In this document: piece after piece, positions 17,204-25,565 of the stretch
How positions within the stretch are numbered: position 1 is the stretch's first letter
How the letters are laid out: each line of letters opens with the position of its first letter
NCBI GenBank assembly: GCA_007693785.1
Contig: RECY01000045.1
Span: 1 to 47,932, forward strand
Reading direction: 5' to 3'
DNA: 47,932 nucleotides
From: Phycisphaerales bacterium
Lineage (GTDB): Bacteria; Planctomycetota; Phycisphaerae; Phycisphaerales; UBA1924
The notes under the pieces: model-generated
The model's database searches: none
Seen by the model: only the letters and a program-made list of their open reading frames with translations
Told to the model about the DNA's origin: nothing
Translations under genes and position numbers: made by a program

Positions 17204-18787
17204 TTACGCCGATCCCTTGCCCTCGGGGTTCCGCCAGCGGAACCCGGCCCTCTTGATCACCTCGTCGGCCTTATCCGGGCCCCAGCTCCCCGGGGCATAG
17301 GTCTGGATGCCCTGGCGGACCTCGTCGCTCTTGAGATACCCCTCCACGACGCGCCACATGCCCTCGACCTCGTCGCGGTGCTTGTAGAGGGTGCGGTCGC
17401 CGCGCATCGCGTCGAGCAGGAGCGGGGCGTACGCCTCGATGGGTTCGCCGCCGAACTGTTTTTGGTAGTCCAGATCCAGCCCGGCGGTCGCGATCTGGAG
17501 CCCGGAGCCCGGGACCTTGCCGAGCACCTCGAACGTGACGCCCTCGCTCGGGGCGATGCGGATGATCAGTCGGTTGGGGTTGAACGCCTCCACGCGGTCC
17601 GAGGCCTTCTGCATCGCGCGTCGGAAGACGTCGATCGGCGGGCGTTTGAACTCCACGACCACCTCGGTCAGCTTCTGCGCCATGCGCTTGCCGCTGCGGA
17701 CGAAGAAGGGCACGCCGGCCCATCGCCAGGTGTCGAACTCCAGCCGGGTCGCGGCGAAGGTCTCGGTGCGTTGATCAGGGTCGACGCCCTCAAGGTCGGC
17801 GTAGGCTGGCTCGTCGGAGCCGTCGGCCCCGACGCCCGCGCCGTACCGCCCGAAGGCGGCGTTCGGGGCGACGAGTTTCGGGGTGGGCTCGCGGAAGGCG
17901 CGGAAGAGCTCGATCTTTTCGCGCATGATGGACTCGGCGTCGAAGGCCGTCGGCGGCTCCATCGCGACCAGCGCCAGCACCTGCAGGAGGTGGCTCTGGA
18001 TCATGTCGCGGAGCGCGCCCGCGCCGTCGTAGAACCCGCCGGCGCGTTTGCCGACGCCGATGTCCTCGGCGGCCGTCACCTGCACGTGGCTGATGTGCTC
18101 ACGCGACCAGAGCGGCTCAAAGATCGAGTTCACGCACCGGAGCACGAGGATGTTCTGGACGAGTTCTTTGCCGAGGTAGTGGTCGATGCGGTAGATGGCG
18201 TCTTCTTCAAAGACACGCCCGAGGGTGCGGTTGAGCGTTTCGGCCGAGGCGAGGTCGGTCCCGAAGGGCTTCTCGACGATGATGCGCTGCCAGGCGGAGC
18301 CGCGGGGGTCGAGGCTGCACCAGCGCTTGCCCTCGGTGACCATGGCGCTGTCGCCGATGCGGTCGACGATCGGCTCGTACAGGTTCGGCGCGACGGAGAG
18401 ATAGAACAGGACGTTGGGCCCGCCCTCGCCGCGGTCGATGCCGGCCTCTTTGCCGACTTTACGGATGCGGTCGCGGAGCCCGTTGAACGCGCCCTGCTGG
18501 GAAGCGTCGGCCGCGTGGTAGTGCAGGCGCTTGGCGAAGGCCGCCCAGGCGTCCTCCTCGAAGCGGGTGGCGTGCTTGCGGACGCCCTCGGCGAGGGTCT
18601 CGCGGAAGCCGTCGTCGCCGAGTTCGGTGCGGCTGACGCCGAGGACGACGAGCTTCTCGGGGAGGCGCCCGAGTCGGTCGAGGTCGTAGAGGGCGGGGAT
18701 GAGCTTTCGCCGGGTGAGGTCGCCGCTGGCGCCGAAGATGACCAGCACGCAGTCCTCGGCCCGTTCGGTGGGTGGGATGATCGCCAT
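17204..18787 (-). CDS. zwf: Glucose-6-phosphate 1-dehydrogenase
   Basis: A 527-residue NAD(P)-dependent enzyme opening the oxidative pentose phosphate pathway. The Rossmann loop is IFGASGDLTRRKLIPAL (residues 18-34); the substrate site RIDHYLGKELVQN has the catalytic His203 and Lys207; VEKPFGTDLASA and the C-terminal SWGPDKADEVI are also typical. The ATG at 18787 begins MAIIPPTERAEDCVLVIFG; the reading frame is open further upstream but that part is antisense to the thiamine gene. zwf and pgl form a two-gene operon divergent from the ThiD2-ThiE gene. Confidence 0.96.
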   Translation of the reverse strand: MAIIPPTERAEDCVLVIFGASGDLTRRKLIPALYDLDRLGRLPEKLVVLGVSRTELGDDGFRETLAEGVRKHATRFEEDAWAAFAKRLHYHAADASQQGAFNGLRDRIRKVGKEAGIDRGEGGPNVLFYLSVAPNLYEPIVDRIGDSAMVTEGKRWCSLDPRGSAWQRIIVEKPFGTDLASAETLNRTLGRVFEEDAIYRIDHYLGKELVQNILVLRCVNSIFEPLWSREHISHVQVTAAEDIGVGKRAGGFYDGAGALRDMIQSHLLQVLALVAMEPPTAFDAESIMREKIELFRAFREPTPKLVAPNAAFGRYGAGVGADGSDEPAYADLEGVDPDQRTETFAATRLEFDTWRWAGVPFFVRSGKRMAQKLTEVVVEFKRPPIDVFRRAMQKASDRVEAFNPNRLIIRIAPSEGVTFEVLGKVPGSGLQIATAGLDLDYQKQFGGEPIEAYAPLLLDAMRGDRTLYKHRDEVEGMWRVVEGYLKSDEVRQGIQTYAPGSWGPDKADEVIKRAGFRWRNPEGKGSA

Positions 18788-18862
18788 AAGTACCGCATCG
18801 TATCGGTCGGCGGGGGGTCGCCCCGACAGGGTGGGGCGGGGAACGCGCCCATACCCTCGTTC

Positions 18863-19900
18863 ATGCGCCCGATCGCCCGCCTTATCGACGCCAACGCCAA
18901 CCGCTGCCGCGAGGGGCTGCGGGTGATGGAGGATCTGGCCCGGTTCGCGCTCGACGACGCGTCGCTGGGCGAGGCGTGCAAAAACGCTCGGCACGAACTG
19001 GCGGCGGCGGTGGGCGTCTTCGACGCAGGGCTGCTGCTGAGCGCCCGCGACACACCCGGGGACGTCGGGACCGAGACCACCACCGCTGGCGAGGCGGCCC
19101 GCCCGGACGCGGGGTCGGTCGCGGCGGCGGCCGGCGGTCGGGCGAGCGAGGCGCTGCGTGTGCTGGAGGAGGGCGCCAAGCTGGAGGGCGTGGCGCACGA
19201 GCCCTTCGAGCGCCTGCGGTATGCGGTCTACGAGCTCGACCGTCGCCTCCGCCTCGCGCTGGGCGCCGGGACGGGGACGCCGTGGACGCTCTGCGTGCTG
19301 ATTACGAGCGAGTTGTGCGCACACCACGCGCCGGAGCGGGTGGCGGAGCTCGCGATCGCGGGCGGGGCGGACTGCATCCAGCTCCGGGAGAAGTCGCTGA
19401 GGGATCGGGAATTGCTCGCCCGGGCCCGGGCGATGCGCGAGCTGACGCGGGGGCGGGCAGGCCTGGTGATCAACGATCGCCCGGACGTGGCGGTGCTCGC
19501 GGAGGCCGACGGGGTGCACTTTGGGCAGACGGATTTGCCCGTCGCGGAGGCTCGCCGGATTGTGGGCTTCGGGCGGCGGATCGGGGTGAGCTGCTCGACG
19601 CTCGAGCAAGCCCGGGCGGCGGCCCAGGCGGGGGCGGACGACCTGGGTCTGGGGCCGATGTTTGTCAGCGAGACCAAGCCGAAACCCGTCCTGAGCGGGG
19701 CGGAGCTGATCCGCCGGGTCGTCGCGGATCCGGTCGCGGGGCCGCGCCCGCACCTGGCGATCAGCGGTGTGGACGCCTCGAACGCGGGGGAGCTGGCCCG
19801 GGCGGGGTGCCGCGGGGTGGCGGTGTGCGGGGCGATCTGTGGTGCGGCAGACCCGGCGGCGGCGGCTCGGGCAATCCTTGAAGCCCTCGCGGCGCGGTAA
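18863..19900 (+). CDS. thiE: ThiD2-ThiE fusion, thiamine phosphate synthase
   Basis: A 345-residue two-domain protein. Residues 1-125 match the ThiD2 module (RLIDANANRCREGLRVMEDL, then GGRASEALRVLEEGAKL), reported as a hydroxymethylpyrimidine-phosphate kinase. Residues about 138-345 are ThiE: GADCIQLREKSL, LVINDRPDVAVLAEADGVHF, GQTDLPVAEAR, DDLGLGPMFVSETKPK and the C-terminal phosphate loop. Together they would phosphorylate HMP-P and join it to the thiazole phosphate. No TPP riboswitch is seen in the short divergent gap with zwf, so local control is not evident. Confidence 0.93.
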   Translation: MRPIARLIDANANRCREGLRVMEDLARFALDDASLGEACKNARHELAAAVGVFDAGLLLSARDTPGDVGTETTTAGEAARPDAGSVAAAAGGRASEALRVLEEGAKLEGVAHEPFERLRYAVYELDRRLRLALGAGTGTPWTLCVLITSELCAHHAPERVAELAIAGGADCIQLREKSLRDRELLARARAMRELTRGRAGLVINDRPDVAVLAEADGVHFGQTDLPVAEARRIVGFGRRIGVSCSTLEQARAAAQAGADDLGLGPMFVSETKPKPVLSGAELIRRVVADPVAGPRPHLAISGVDASNAGELARAGCRGVAVCGAICGAADPAAAARAILEALAAR

Positions 19901-19931
19901 GCTGCGGCTCACAACCGAATGGGGGTTTCCG

Positions 19932-20510
19932 ATGGCTGAACTGACGAGGCTGTGGCTGCCGATCCTGCTCGCGACGGTTGGGGTCTTTATCTGGAGTTTC
20001 CTCTCGTGGATGGTGCTGCAGATCCACCGCAACGACATCCGTTCGCTCCCGGCGGACGCGAATGACGCGGTGATGGGGCTGATCCGAGACAAGGGGGTCG
20101 AGCCCGGGACGTACATGTTCCCGATGGCCGAGGACCGGAAGGATTATCAGAGCGAGTGGTTCACGGAGCGGTTTAAGACCGGGCCTTGGGGCATGTTGCG
20201 GGTGCAGGGCTCGGCCCCGAACTTTGGGAAGAACCTCGCGCTGACGGCTTTGTTCTACCTCGTCGTGAGCGTGCTGGTCGGGTATGTGCTCGTCTCGGCA
20301 CGCGAGCCGGGCGCGAGCTTCGGCTCGGTCTTCCAGATCGCCGCGACCGTCGCGATCATGGCGTACGCCCTCGGCGGGATGCCCAACGCGATCTTCTTCG
20401 CGAAAGAGGGCGTCGCGTGGATGACGGACCTGCTCGACGCGGTCGTGATGGGGCTGCTGACGGGCGTGCTTTTCGCGGCGTTGTGGCCGAGTGCGGCCGC
20501 GGCGAGCTGA
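19932..20510 (+). CDS. Conserved membrane protein of unknown function
   Basis: A 192-residue protein with about four membrane helices: an N-terminal one (LPILLATVGVFIWSFLSWMV), then an extracytoplasmic or cytoplasmic domain of about 80 residues containing PGTYMFPMAEDRKDYQ and FKTGPWGMLRV, then three helices near the C-terminus including LALTALFYLVVSVLVGYVLV and DAVVMGLLTGVLFAALW. The ATG at 19932 lies 31 bp after thiE; the longer frame is antisense or shadow. No enzyme motif is visible. Confidence 0.78.
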   Translation: MAELTRLWLPILLATVGVFIWSFLSWMVLQIHRNDIRSLPADANDAVMGLIRDKGVEPGTYMFPMAEDRKDYQSEWFTERFKTGPWGMLRVQGSAPNFGKNLALTALFYLVVSVLVGYVLVSAREPGASFGSVFQIAATVAIMAYALGGMPNAIFFAKEGVAWMTDLLDAVVMGLLTGVLFAALWPSAAAAS

Positions 20511-20513
20511 CCG

Positions 20514-20526
20514 CCCCCCCCCCCCC
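20514..20526. repeat. Run of 13 cytosines
   Basis: An uninterrupted C13 tract 4 bp after the stop codon of the membrane protein gene. It is in the gap before prfA and does not affect a reading frame. Such tracts slip during replication and sequencing, so the exact length is uncertain. Confidence 0.85.
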
Positions 20527-20529
20527 GGC

Positions 20530-20552
20530 GGCATAGCTCGCCGAGCGGGGCC
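20530..20552. repeat. Degenerate palindrome, family A
   Basis: GGCATAGCTCGCCGAGC followed by GGGGCC. It agrees at 18 of 23 positions with the family A element seen after prfA, keeping the AGCTC/GAGC arms but having lost the outer pairs. It lies 38 bp before the prfA start. Confidence 0.5.
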
Positions 20553-20591
20553 TTCCGACGCTGTCTGCTCGCCCCTTCCTATTCTGACCCC

Positions 20592-21680
20592 ATGCCCCTG
20601 ACCGCCGAGGAACGCCTGTTCGCCAAACTGCGCGAACTGTGCGCACAGGACGACGCATTGGCGGCCCAGCTCGCGGACCCCGCGATCGCGGGCGATCATC
20701 GGCGAGCGACGGCTTTCGCGATCAAGCGGGCCGCGTTGGCGCCGGTGGTCGAGGGCTTCCGGGCGTACGAGGCGCTGCGAGCGGAGGCCGACGACCTGCG
20801 CACGGTCCTCGCGGGCAACGACGCCGACCTGGCGGGCCTCGCCGAGGACGAACTTCCCGAGGTCGAAGCGCGAACCGAGGCGGCGCTGGAAGCCGTCAAG
20901 GCCGCCCTTGTGCAGAGCGAGGACCGCAAGGTGGGGAGCGTGATCCTGGAGATCCGCGCCGGCACCGGCGGCGACGAGGCCGGGCTCTGGGCGCGGGATC
21001 TGCTCGACGTCTACCGCAAATATGCCGCCCGCAAGGGCTGGCAGGTCGAGGAGATGTCGCTCACTGCCGACGACGAGGTCGGCGGCGTCCGCCATGCCGT
21101 CGTCAACATCCGCGGCGAGGGCGTCTGGAGCGAGCTCTCCTTCGAAGCGGGCGTGCACTCGGTCAAGCGCGTGCCCGCGACGGAGACGCAGGGTCGGATC
21201 CACACGAGCACGTGCACCGTTGCCGTGTTGCCGGAGCCGGAGGCCGTTGATGTGCGCATCGATTGGGCGAAGGACGTCGAGGAGCACGTCACGACCGCGC
21301 AGGGCCCGGGGGGGCAGAACGTGAACAAGGTCGCGACGGCCGTGCATTTGTTGCACGTCCCGACGGGCATCGAGGTCCGGATGCAAGAGACCAAGAGCCA
21401 GCAGCAGAACCGGGAGAAGGCGCGCCGCCTGCTGCTGGCGCGGGTCTACGAGCACGAACGCGAGAAGGTCGAGGCCGAGCGGTCGGCCGAGCGGCGCGGG
21501 CAGATCGGCACCGGCGCGCGCTCGGAGAAGGTCCGCGTCTACCGGTACCAGGACGGCATTGTCGCCGACCAGCGTCTCGAAACCAAACACCAACTCCGCC
21601 CGCTCCTCGAAGGCGACCTCGCCCCCCTCATGAGCGAACTGCTCGAACAGGAAACCGCCCGCCGACTCGCCGCCTTGTGA
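20592..21680 (+). CDS. prfA: Peptide chain release factor 1
   Basis: A 362-residue release factor that recognises UAA and UAG stop codons. The tripeptide anticodon PAT sits in VKRVPATETQGRIHTS, the mark of RF1, and the peptidyl-hydrolysis loop is GPGGQNVNKVATAVH. The C-terminal QETKSQQQNREKARRLLLAR is also typical. The ATG at 20592 (MPLTAEERLFAKLRELC) fits the family N-terminus. A perfect palindrome of family A begins 9 bp after the stop and may end the transcript. No prmC methylase gene lies beside it. Confidence 0.97.
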   Translation: MPLTAEERLFAKLRELCAQDDALAAQLADPAIAGDHRRATAFAIKRAALAPVVEGFRAYEALRAEADDLRTVLAGNDADLAGLAEDELPEVEARTEAALEAVKAALVQSEDRKVGSVILEIRAGTGGDEAGLWARDLLDVYRKYAARKGWQVEEMSLTADDEVGGVRHAVVNIRGEGVWSELSFEAGVHSVKRVPATETQGRIHTSTCTVAVLPEPEAVDVRIDWAKDVEEHVTTAQGPGGQNVNKVATAVHLLHVPTGIEVRMQETKSQQQNREKARRLLLARVYEHEREKVEAERSAERRGQIGTGARSEKVRVYRYQDGIVADQRLETKHQLRPLLEGDLAPLMSELLEQETARRLAAL

Positions 21681-21689
21681 TCCCGGTGG

Positions 21690-21708
21690 CACAGCTCTCC
21701 GAGCTGTG
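21690..21708. repeat. Palindrome, family A copy 1
   Basis: An 8-bp perfect stem CACAGCTC/GAGCTGTG around TCC, preceded by GGTGG and followed by TCTCCC. The same sequence occurs twice more at 24,454-24,527. It starts 9 bp after the prfA stop, so it may double as a terminator, although no T-run follows. Confidence 0.85.
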
Positions 21709-21756
21709 TCTCCCCCGCGACCAACCCGTGCCCGCTCACGCGGGTACGCTCGCGTC

Positions 21757-22758
21757 ATGACGCGATCCGGTCTGATCTTCGCTCTGCTGCTCTTGTGCCT
21801 CGGCGTGGCGGCCTGCCGTGCGCCGGCGCCGATCCCCCCCCGAGCCGCCGCCCCTGCCGCCGAGCCCGAGCCCGTGGCCCCGCGGATCACCCCTTTCGGG
21901 CTGCAGACCCAGCACCGACGCCCGACGCTGGCAGGCGAGCCGCGGGCGAGCCGGGCCGCGTCGCGGTTTCAACGCCTTGAGAACGACGGTTTCATCGTCG
22001 GATACGCGAACGACCTCCGCGCCCCCCTCTGGGCGGCGTGGACGCTCGGGGGCACGTCCCAGACCTTCGACGCCCCGCGTCCGCAGCTCCGGCGTTGGTC
22101 GATCGACACCCGGGCCGAGGCGCGTGCGACGCAGGACGATTTTCGCGTCGCGCACGCGCCGGGCGTTGCGCGCCAGCCGCACTTTGCCCCCGGGCACCTT
22201 GCCTCGCCCGAAGCCATTGGGCGTTGGTACGGGCGCACGGCTCAGATCGAAACCTATCTCATCACCAACGCGGTCGCGATGGACGCGGGCTTTCGCGTGG
22301 GCGTGTGGCACGCGCTCGAACTGGCCGAGGACCGGCTGTTCGTCCCGCGGTTTCGACGGCTCTGGGTCATCGCGGGCCCGGTCTTCGAGCCCGACGCCCG
22401 GGGCGAGTTCTCGCGCACCGGCGACGGGGGCGTGCCCATTCCGACGGCGTTCTTCCGCGTCGTGCTCGACGTCGACGGCGACCCGGCGGACCTCTTCCGC
22501 GAGCACCCTGAGCAGCCCGTCGGCGTGCGCGCGCTCTCGTTGCTGATCCCGCACGACGCGGCTGAGGACAGCCGCCTGGGCGCGTTCATGACGACGATCG
22601 GCGAGATCGAGTCGCGGACAGGGCTCGACCTCTTGCCGAACCTGCCCGAGCCGCTGAAGTCGCGGCTTCGCGAGCAGCGCCCGGACGGCGGTTGGATGCC
22701 GAACCTGCGTCTGCGTCCTTCGGAGATCCAGCGGAACGAGGCGTACGACGGGGCGTGA
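21757..22758 (+). CDS. Lipoprotein with a divergent DNA/RNA non-specific endonuclease domain
   Basis: A 333-residue protein starting with a lipoprotein signal; the lipobox is GVAAC. The rest follows the NUC1 (beta-beta-alpha metal) fold order: FIVGYANDLRAPLWAAWTL, FRVAHAPGVARQPHFAPGHL, ITNAVAMDAGFRVGVWHALE and LWVIAGPVF. The active-site motif, normally DRGH, reads APGH: the His is kept but the Asp and Arg are lost. It may therefore be weakly active or act as a binding domain. The ATG at 21757 was chosen because the signal peptide starts there. Confidence 0.75.
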   Translation: MTRSGLIFALLLLCLGVAACRAPAPIPPRAAAPAAEPEPVAPRITPFGLQTQHRRPTLAGEPRASRAASRFQRLENDGFIVGYANDLRAPLWAAWTLGGTSQTFDAPRPQLRRWSIDTRAEARATQDDFRVAHAPGVARQPHFAPGHLASPEAIGRWYGRTAQIETYLITNAVAMDAGFRVGVWHALELAEDRLFVPRFRRLWVIAGPVFEPDARGEFSRTGDGGVPIPTAFFRVVLDVDGDPADLFREHPEQPVGVRALSLLIPHDAAEDSRLGAFMTTIGEIESRTGLDLLPNLPEPLKSRLREQRPDGGWMPNLRLRPSEIQRNEAYDGA

Positions 22759-22815
22759 TTTCGGACGCGATTGCCAGGGGTTTGTGCGGCGCTTGCGAGG
22801 AGTGGATCCGGCCCG

Positions 22816-24426
22816 ATGACCATGCTTTGTGTTCCCATCGCGGTGCGCACGCCGGAGCAGACGCTCGCCGACGCCGCCGAGGCGAAGGCGCTCGGCGCGG
22901 ACATCGTCGAGTTCCGCGTTGACGAGTTCTTCAACGGCGAGAGCGCCTCGAGCGAGAGCGAGGCGACCGCGATCGTGCGCACGATCGCGGACGCGCCGCT
23001 CCCGGTCATCCTGACCTGCCGCATCGCGGACGAGGGCGGCGCGTACGACGGCCCGGAGGACGCACGGGTCAGCTTGTTTGAGCGGGTCGCGACCGGCGGC
23101 TCGCCCCCGGCGTACTTGGACGTGGAACTGGCGGCGTACACGCGGAGCGCCAATTTCCGCCAGAAGGTCAACCTCTGCGTGTCGCACGCGAAGCAGGTCC
23201 GCGACGTGCCGACGCGCCTGATTCTGTCCTCGCACGACTTCCAGACCCGACCGGCGGACCTCTCGCGTCGTATAATGGCGATGTACGCCGAGCCGGCGTG
23301 CGCGGTGGCGAAGATCGCGTTCCGTGCGCGCAGCCTGCGCGACAACGTGGAGCTGTTCGAGCTGTTGCGCGGCGCGCCGAAGCCGACGATCGCGCTCGGC
23401 ATGGGTGAGTTCGGGCTGATGAGCCGCGTGCTCGCGCCGAAGTTCGGCGGGCTGCTCACCTTCGCCAGCCTCCGCAGGGACGCGGCGACCGCGCCGGGGC
23501 AGGCGACGATCCGCGAGATGCTCGATCTGTACAGATTCCGCTCGATCCAGGCGAACACGAAGGTCTACGGCGTTCTCGGCTGGCCCGTCGCGCACTCCAT
23601 GAGCCCGCTCGTCCACAACGCAGGGTTCGAGGCAGTCGGGCACGACGGGGTGTACCTCCCGATGCCGGTCGCCGGCGGCGAGAGCGAGGACGATGCTCGC
23701 GCGAGCTTCAAGGCGACGGTCGAGGGCGTGCTCCGCTGGGCGGCTCTGGATTTCGCGGGCGCGAGCGTGACGATCCCGTTCAAGAGTTGCCCGCGCGCGG
23801 GCGTCGGGCCGTTCGCGAGAGACAACGACGGGCTCGTCGCTGCGGCGGGGGCGGCGAACACGATCGTGGTCGCTGCAGACGGGTGGCGCCTGGCGAACAC
23901 GGATCTCGCAGGGATCGTCGGGCCGCTGCGGGAATCGCTCGGCGAGCTGGCGGGCCAGACGGTCGTGATCTGGGGCGCGGGCGGGGCGGCCCGCGCGGCG
24001 GCGCTCGGGCTGAGCCGCGAGGGGGCGGACGTGCGCATTACGAACCGCACCGTGTCCAGAAGCGAGGCGATCGCGGCGTCGATCTCCGGCGTGCGCACGA
24101 TCACATCCGAAGATGCCCGGACCTGCCGAGCGCGTGCGCACATCAACACAACACCCATCGGCATGCACGGCGGCCCCGCGCCGGAAGCGATGGCTGTGCC
24201 CATCGACGAACTCGCGCATGTCTCGGCGGAAACCGTGTTTTTTGACACGGTGTACAACCCGATCGAGACGCCGATGCTGAAGGCGGCGCGGGCGCGGGGA
24301 TGCCGCACGATCGACGGCGTACGCATGTTCGGGGCTCAGGCCGCGGCTCAGTTCGAGCTCTGGACCGGCAAGCCTGCGCCGAAGCAGCTCTTCGATCGGC
24401 TCGTCCGTGAAACGCTCGGCGGGTGA
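22816..24426 (+). CDS. aroDE: Bifunctional 3-dehydroquinate dehydratase (type I)/shikimate dehydrogenase
   Basis: A 536-residue fusion of two consecutive shikimate-pathway steps. The N-terminal type I dehydratase has EFRVDEF, the His motif SSHDFQ and the Schiff-base Lys in VAKIAF, then LLTFASLRRDAATAPGQATI. From about residue 255 the dehydrogenase follows: YGVLGWPVAHSMSPLVHNAG, SVTIPFKSCP with the catalytic Lys, GAANTIV, ANTDLAGIVG and the NADP loop VIWGAGGAARAAAL. The arrangement is the same as the plant DHD/SDH enzyme. ATG 22816 and ATG 22822 are both possible starts. Confidence 0.95.
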   Translation: MTMLCVPIAVRTPEQTLADAAEAKALGADIVEFRVDEFFNGESASSESEATAIVRTIADAPLPVILTCRIADEGGAYDGPEDARVSLFERVATGGSPPAYLDVELAAYTRSANFRQKVNLCVSHAKQVRDVPTRLILSSHDFQTRPADLSRRIMAMYAEPACAVAKIAFRARSLRDNVELFELLRGAPKPTIALGMGEFGLMSRVLAPKFGGLLTFASLRRDAATAPGQATIREMLDLYRFRSIQANTKVYGVLGWPVAHSMSPLVHNAGFEAVGHDGVYLPMPVAGGESEDDARASFKATVEGVLRWAALDFAGASVTIPFKSCPRAGVGPFARDNDGLVAAAGAANTIVVAADGWRLANTDLAGIVGPLRESLGELAGQTVVIWGAGGAARAAALGLSREGADVRITNRTVSRSEAIAASISGVRTITSEDARTCRARAHINTTPIGMHGGPAPEAMAVPIDELAHVSAETVFFDTVYNPIETPMLKAARARGCRTIDGVRMFGAQAAAQFELWTGKPAPKQLFDRLVRETLGG

Positions 24427-24449
24427 ACGCCGTGGCAGCAAAATCCCTA

Positions 24450-24528
24450 GTGGCACAGCTCTCCGAGCTGTGTCTTCGCTTGATCACAGGTAAACCAGGG
24501 AGAACACAGCTCGGAGAGCTGCGCCACC
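24450..24528. repeat. Inverted pair of family A palindromes
   Basis: Two copies of the family A element face each other. The left copy (CACAGCTC-TCC-GAGCTGTG at 24454-24472) is identical to the one after prfA; the right copy (24505-24527) is the reverse complement with one change. The whole 79 bp can fold as one long hairpin with internal side stems. It lies between two converging genes, aroDE and the dehydratase, so it may also end both transcripts. The layout recalls REP/BIME pairs. Confidence 0.85.
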
Positions 24529-25055
24529 TATGCGCTCGGCCAGTCGATGCCGCTGGTCCGCAGCAGCGTCTGGAAGCTCTCGCTGAAGACGAAGTTGTGC
24601 TCCGGAAACTGGAGCCCGGACATGTTGTGATCGACCTGGCTGAACATCAGGTCGATCGATCCGATGCGCACAAAGCCTTCACTCGCCCTCGCGTGGTCGA
24701 GCATCTCGACGACGCCTTGGGTCGCGGCGCCTTGCGCGGTCAGGCTCTGGATCGTCGCGGTGTAGCGCAGGGTCACGCCGGGCGTCGGGTCGCGATCGAG
24801 CTCGGCCTTGGCGACCTTCGCCAGCACGACCTTCTCTTGAAACCCGCTCGCGTGCCCGACGAGGATGCCGGCGGACTGGGCCATGCCCTCGACGACGAGG
24901 CTCATCGGCATAAGCGGCATCGCGTCCAGCCGGAGCTCCGCATCGGCCGCGAAGTGGTCGTGCAGATGCTCTTCAGCGAGCGAGACGTTCTTGATCGCGA
25001 CCAGACGCTCGCGTGGGACGAGTTCCAGCACGCGGTCGATCCACATCCACCGCAT
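24528..25055 (-). CDS. FabZ/FabA-like hotdog-fold dehydratase 1
   Basis: A 175-residue single hotdog-domain protein related to 3-hydroxyacyl-ACP dehydratases. The catalytic pair is His34 (LHDHFAAD) and Glu56 (LMPMSLVVEGMAQSAGIL). The C-terminal part is longer than in FabZ. The start codon lies 1 bp after the stop of the ACP gene, so the two are certainly co-transcribed, and a second hotdog gene sits just upstream. Which acyl chain it handles is unknown; a specialised lipid or fatty-acid side pathway is the likely setting. Confidence 0.85.
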   Translation of the reverse strand: MRWMWIDRVLELVPRERLVAIKNVSLAEEHLHDHFAADAELRLDAMPLMPMSLVVEGMAQSAGILVGHASGFQEKVVLAKVAKAELDRDPTPGVTLRYTATIQSLTAQGAATQGVVEMLDHARASEGFVRIGSIDLMFSQVDHNMSGLQFPEHNFVFSESFQTLLRTSGIDWPSA

Positions 25056-25056
25056 C

Positions 25057-25446
25057 TCAGGCGGCCCGCTGGAGCTTGGTCTCGCAGAAGTTCACGAGCG
25101 CGTCGACGGTGAAGATCTCGCCCACACGCGTGACCTGCGGGTCGCTCTCGAGGCGCGAGAAATCCCCGTGCGGGAGGCGGCGCTTCAGCTCGGCCATGCC
25201 CGTTTCGGTCACCCTGCCGCCCTGCACGTACTCGGGGTTCTGCGTCACGTTGTCCGGGAAGAGCTCGCCCTGCTCGATCTTGAACCCGAACGCCTGCTCG
25301 AGCTTGAAGACGATGTCGAGAAAGTCGATTGACTCGGCCCCCAGGTCGCCCGTCAGCGAGGCCTCGGGCGTCACCTCGTCCTCGTCGACCGCGAGCGCGT
25401 CGACCAGGACTTCCTGCACTTTCTGGAAGATCTCGTTGCGTTCCAT
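25057..25446 (-). CDS. Acyl carrier protein with a central insertion
   Basis: A 129-residue carrier protein. The phosphopantetheine site is LGAESIDFLDIVFKLEQAFG with Ser39. In normal ACPs (about 78 residues) the last helix follows within 20 residues of this; here about 45 residues with ELFPDN, GMAELKRRLPHG and SRLESDP stand between, and then FTVDALVNFCETKL closes the fold. The ATG at 25446 begins MERNEIFQKVQEVLV. It lies between two hotdog dehydratase genes on the same strand and overlaps neither. Confidence 0.88.
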   Translation of the reverse strand: MERNEIFQKVQEVLVDALAVDEDEVTPEASLTGDLGAESIDFLDIVFKLEQAFGFKIEQGELFPDNVTQNPEYVQGGRVTETGMAELKRRLPHGDFSRLESDPQVTRVGEIFTVDALVNFCETKLQRAA

Positions 25447-25565
25447 GCGGCTCCGTTCCCCGATATCCCTGGCGTCGATCGACCCTTGCGGGGGCCCGAA
25501 ACCCCCTTGAGCATCCATCCTATCGCGCTCACCCGGACGGGCCCACTCGGTGAAAACCCACCGCG

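Noticed and set aside
17378-18862. Upstream part of a plus-strand frame running into thiE
   Set aside because: It is antisense to zwf. Only the part from ATG 18863 has domain motifs.
18788-18862. TPP riboswitch before the thiamine gene
   Set aside because: The gap is only 75 bp and the conserved TPP motifs are not visible.
18788-20116. Upstream extension of the zwf frame
   Set aside because: It is antisense to the ThiD2-ThiE gene; the family N-terminus starts at 18787.
20514-20526. C13 tract as a phase-variation switch
   Set aside because: It is outside any reading frame and no -35/-10 spacer role is evident.
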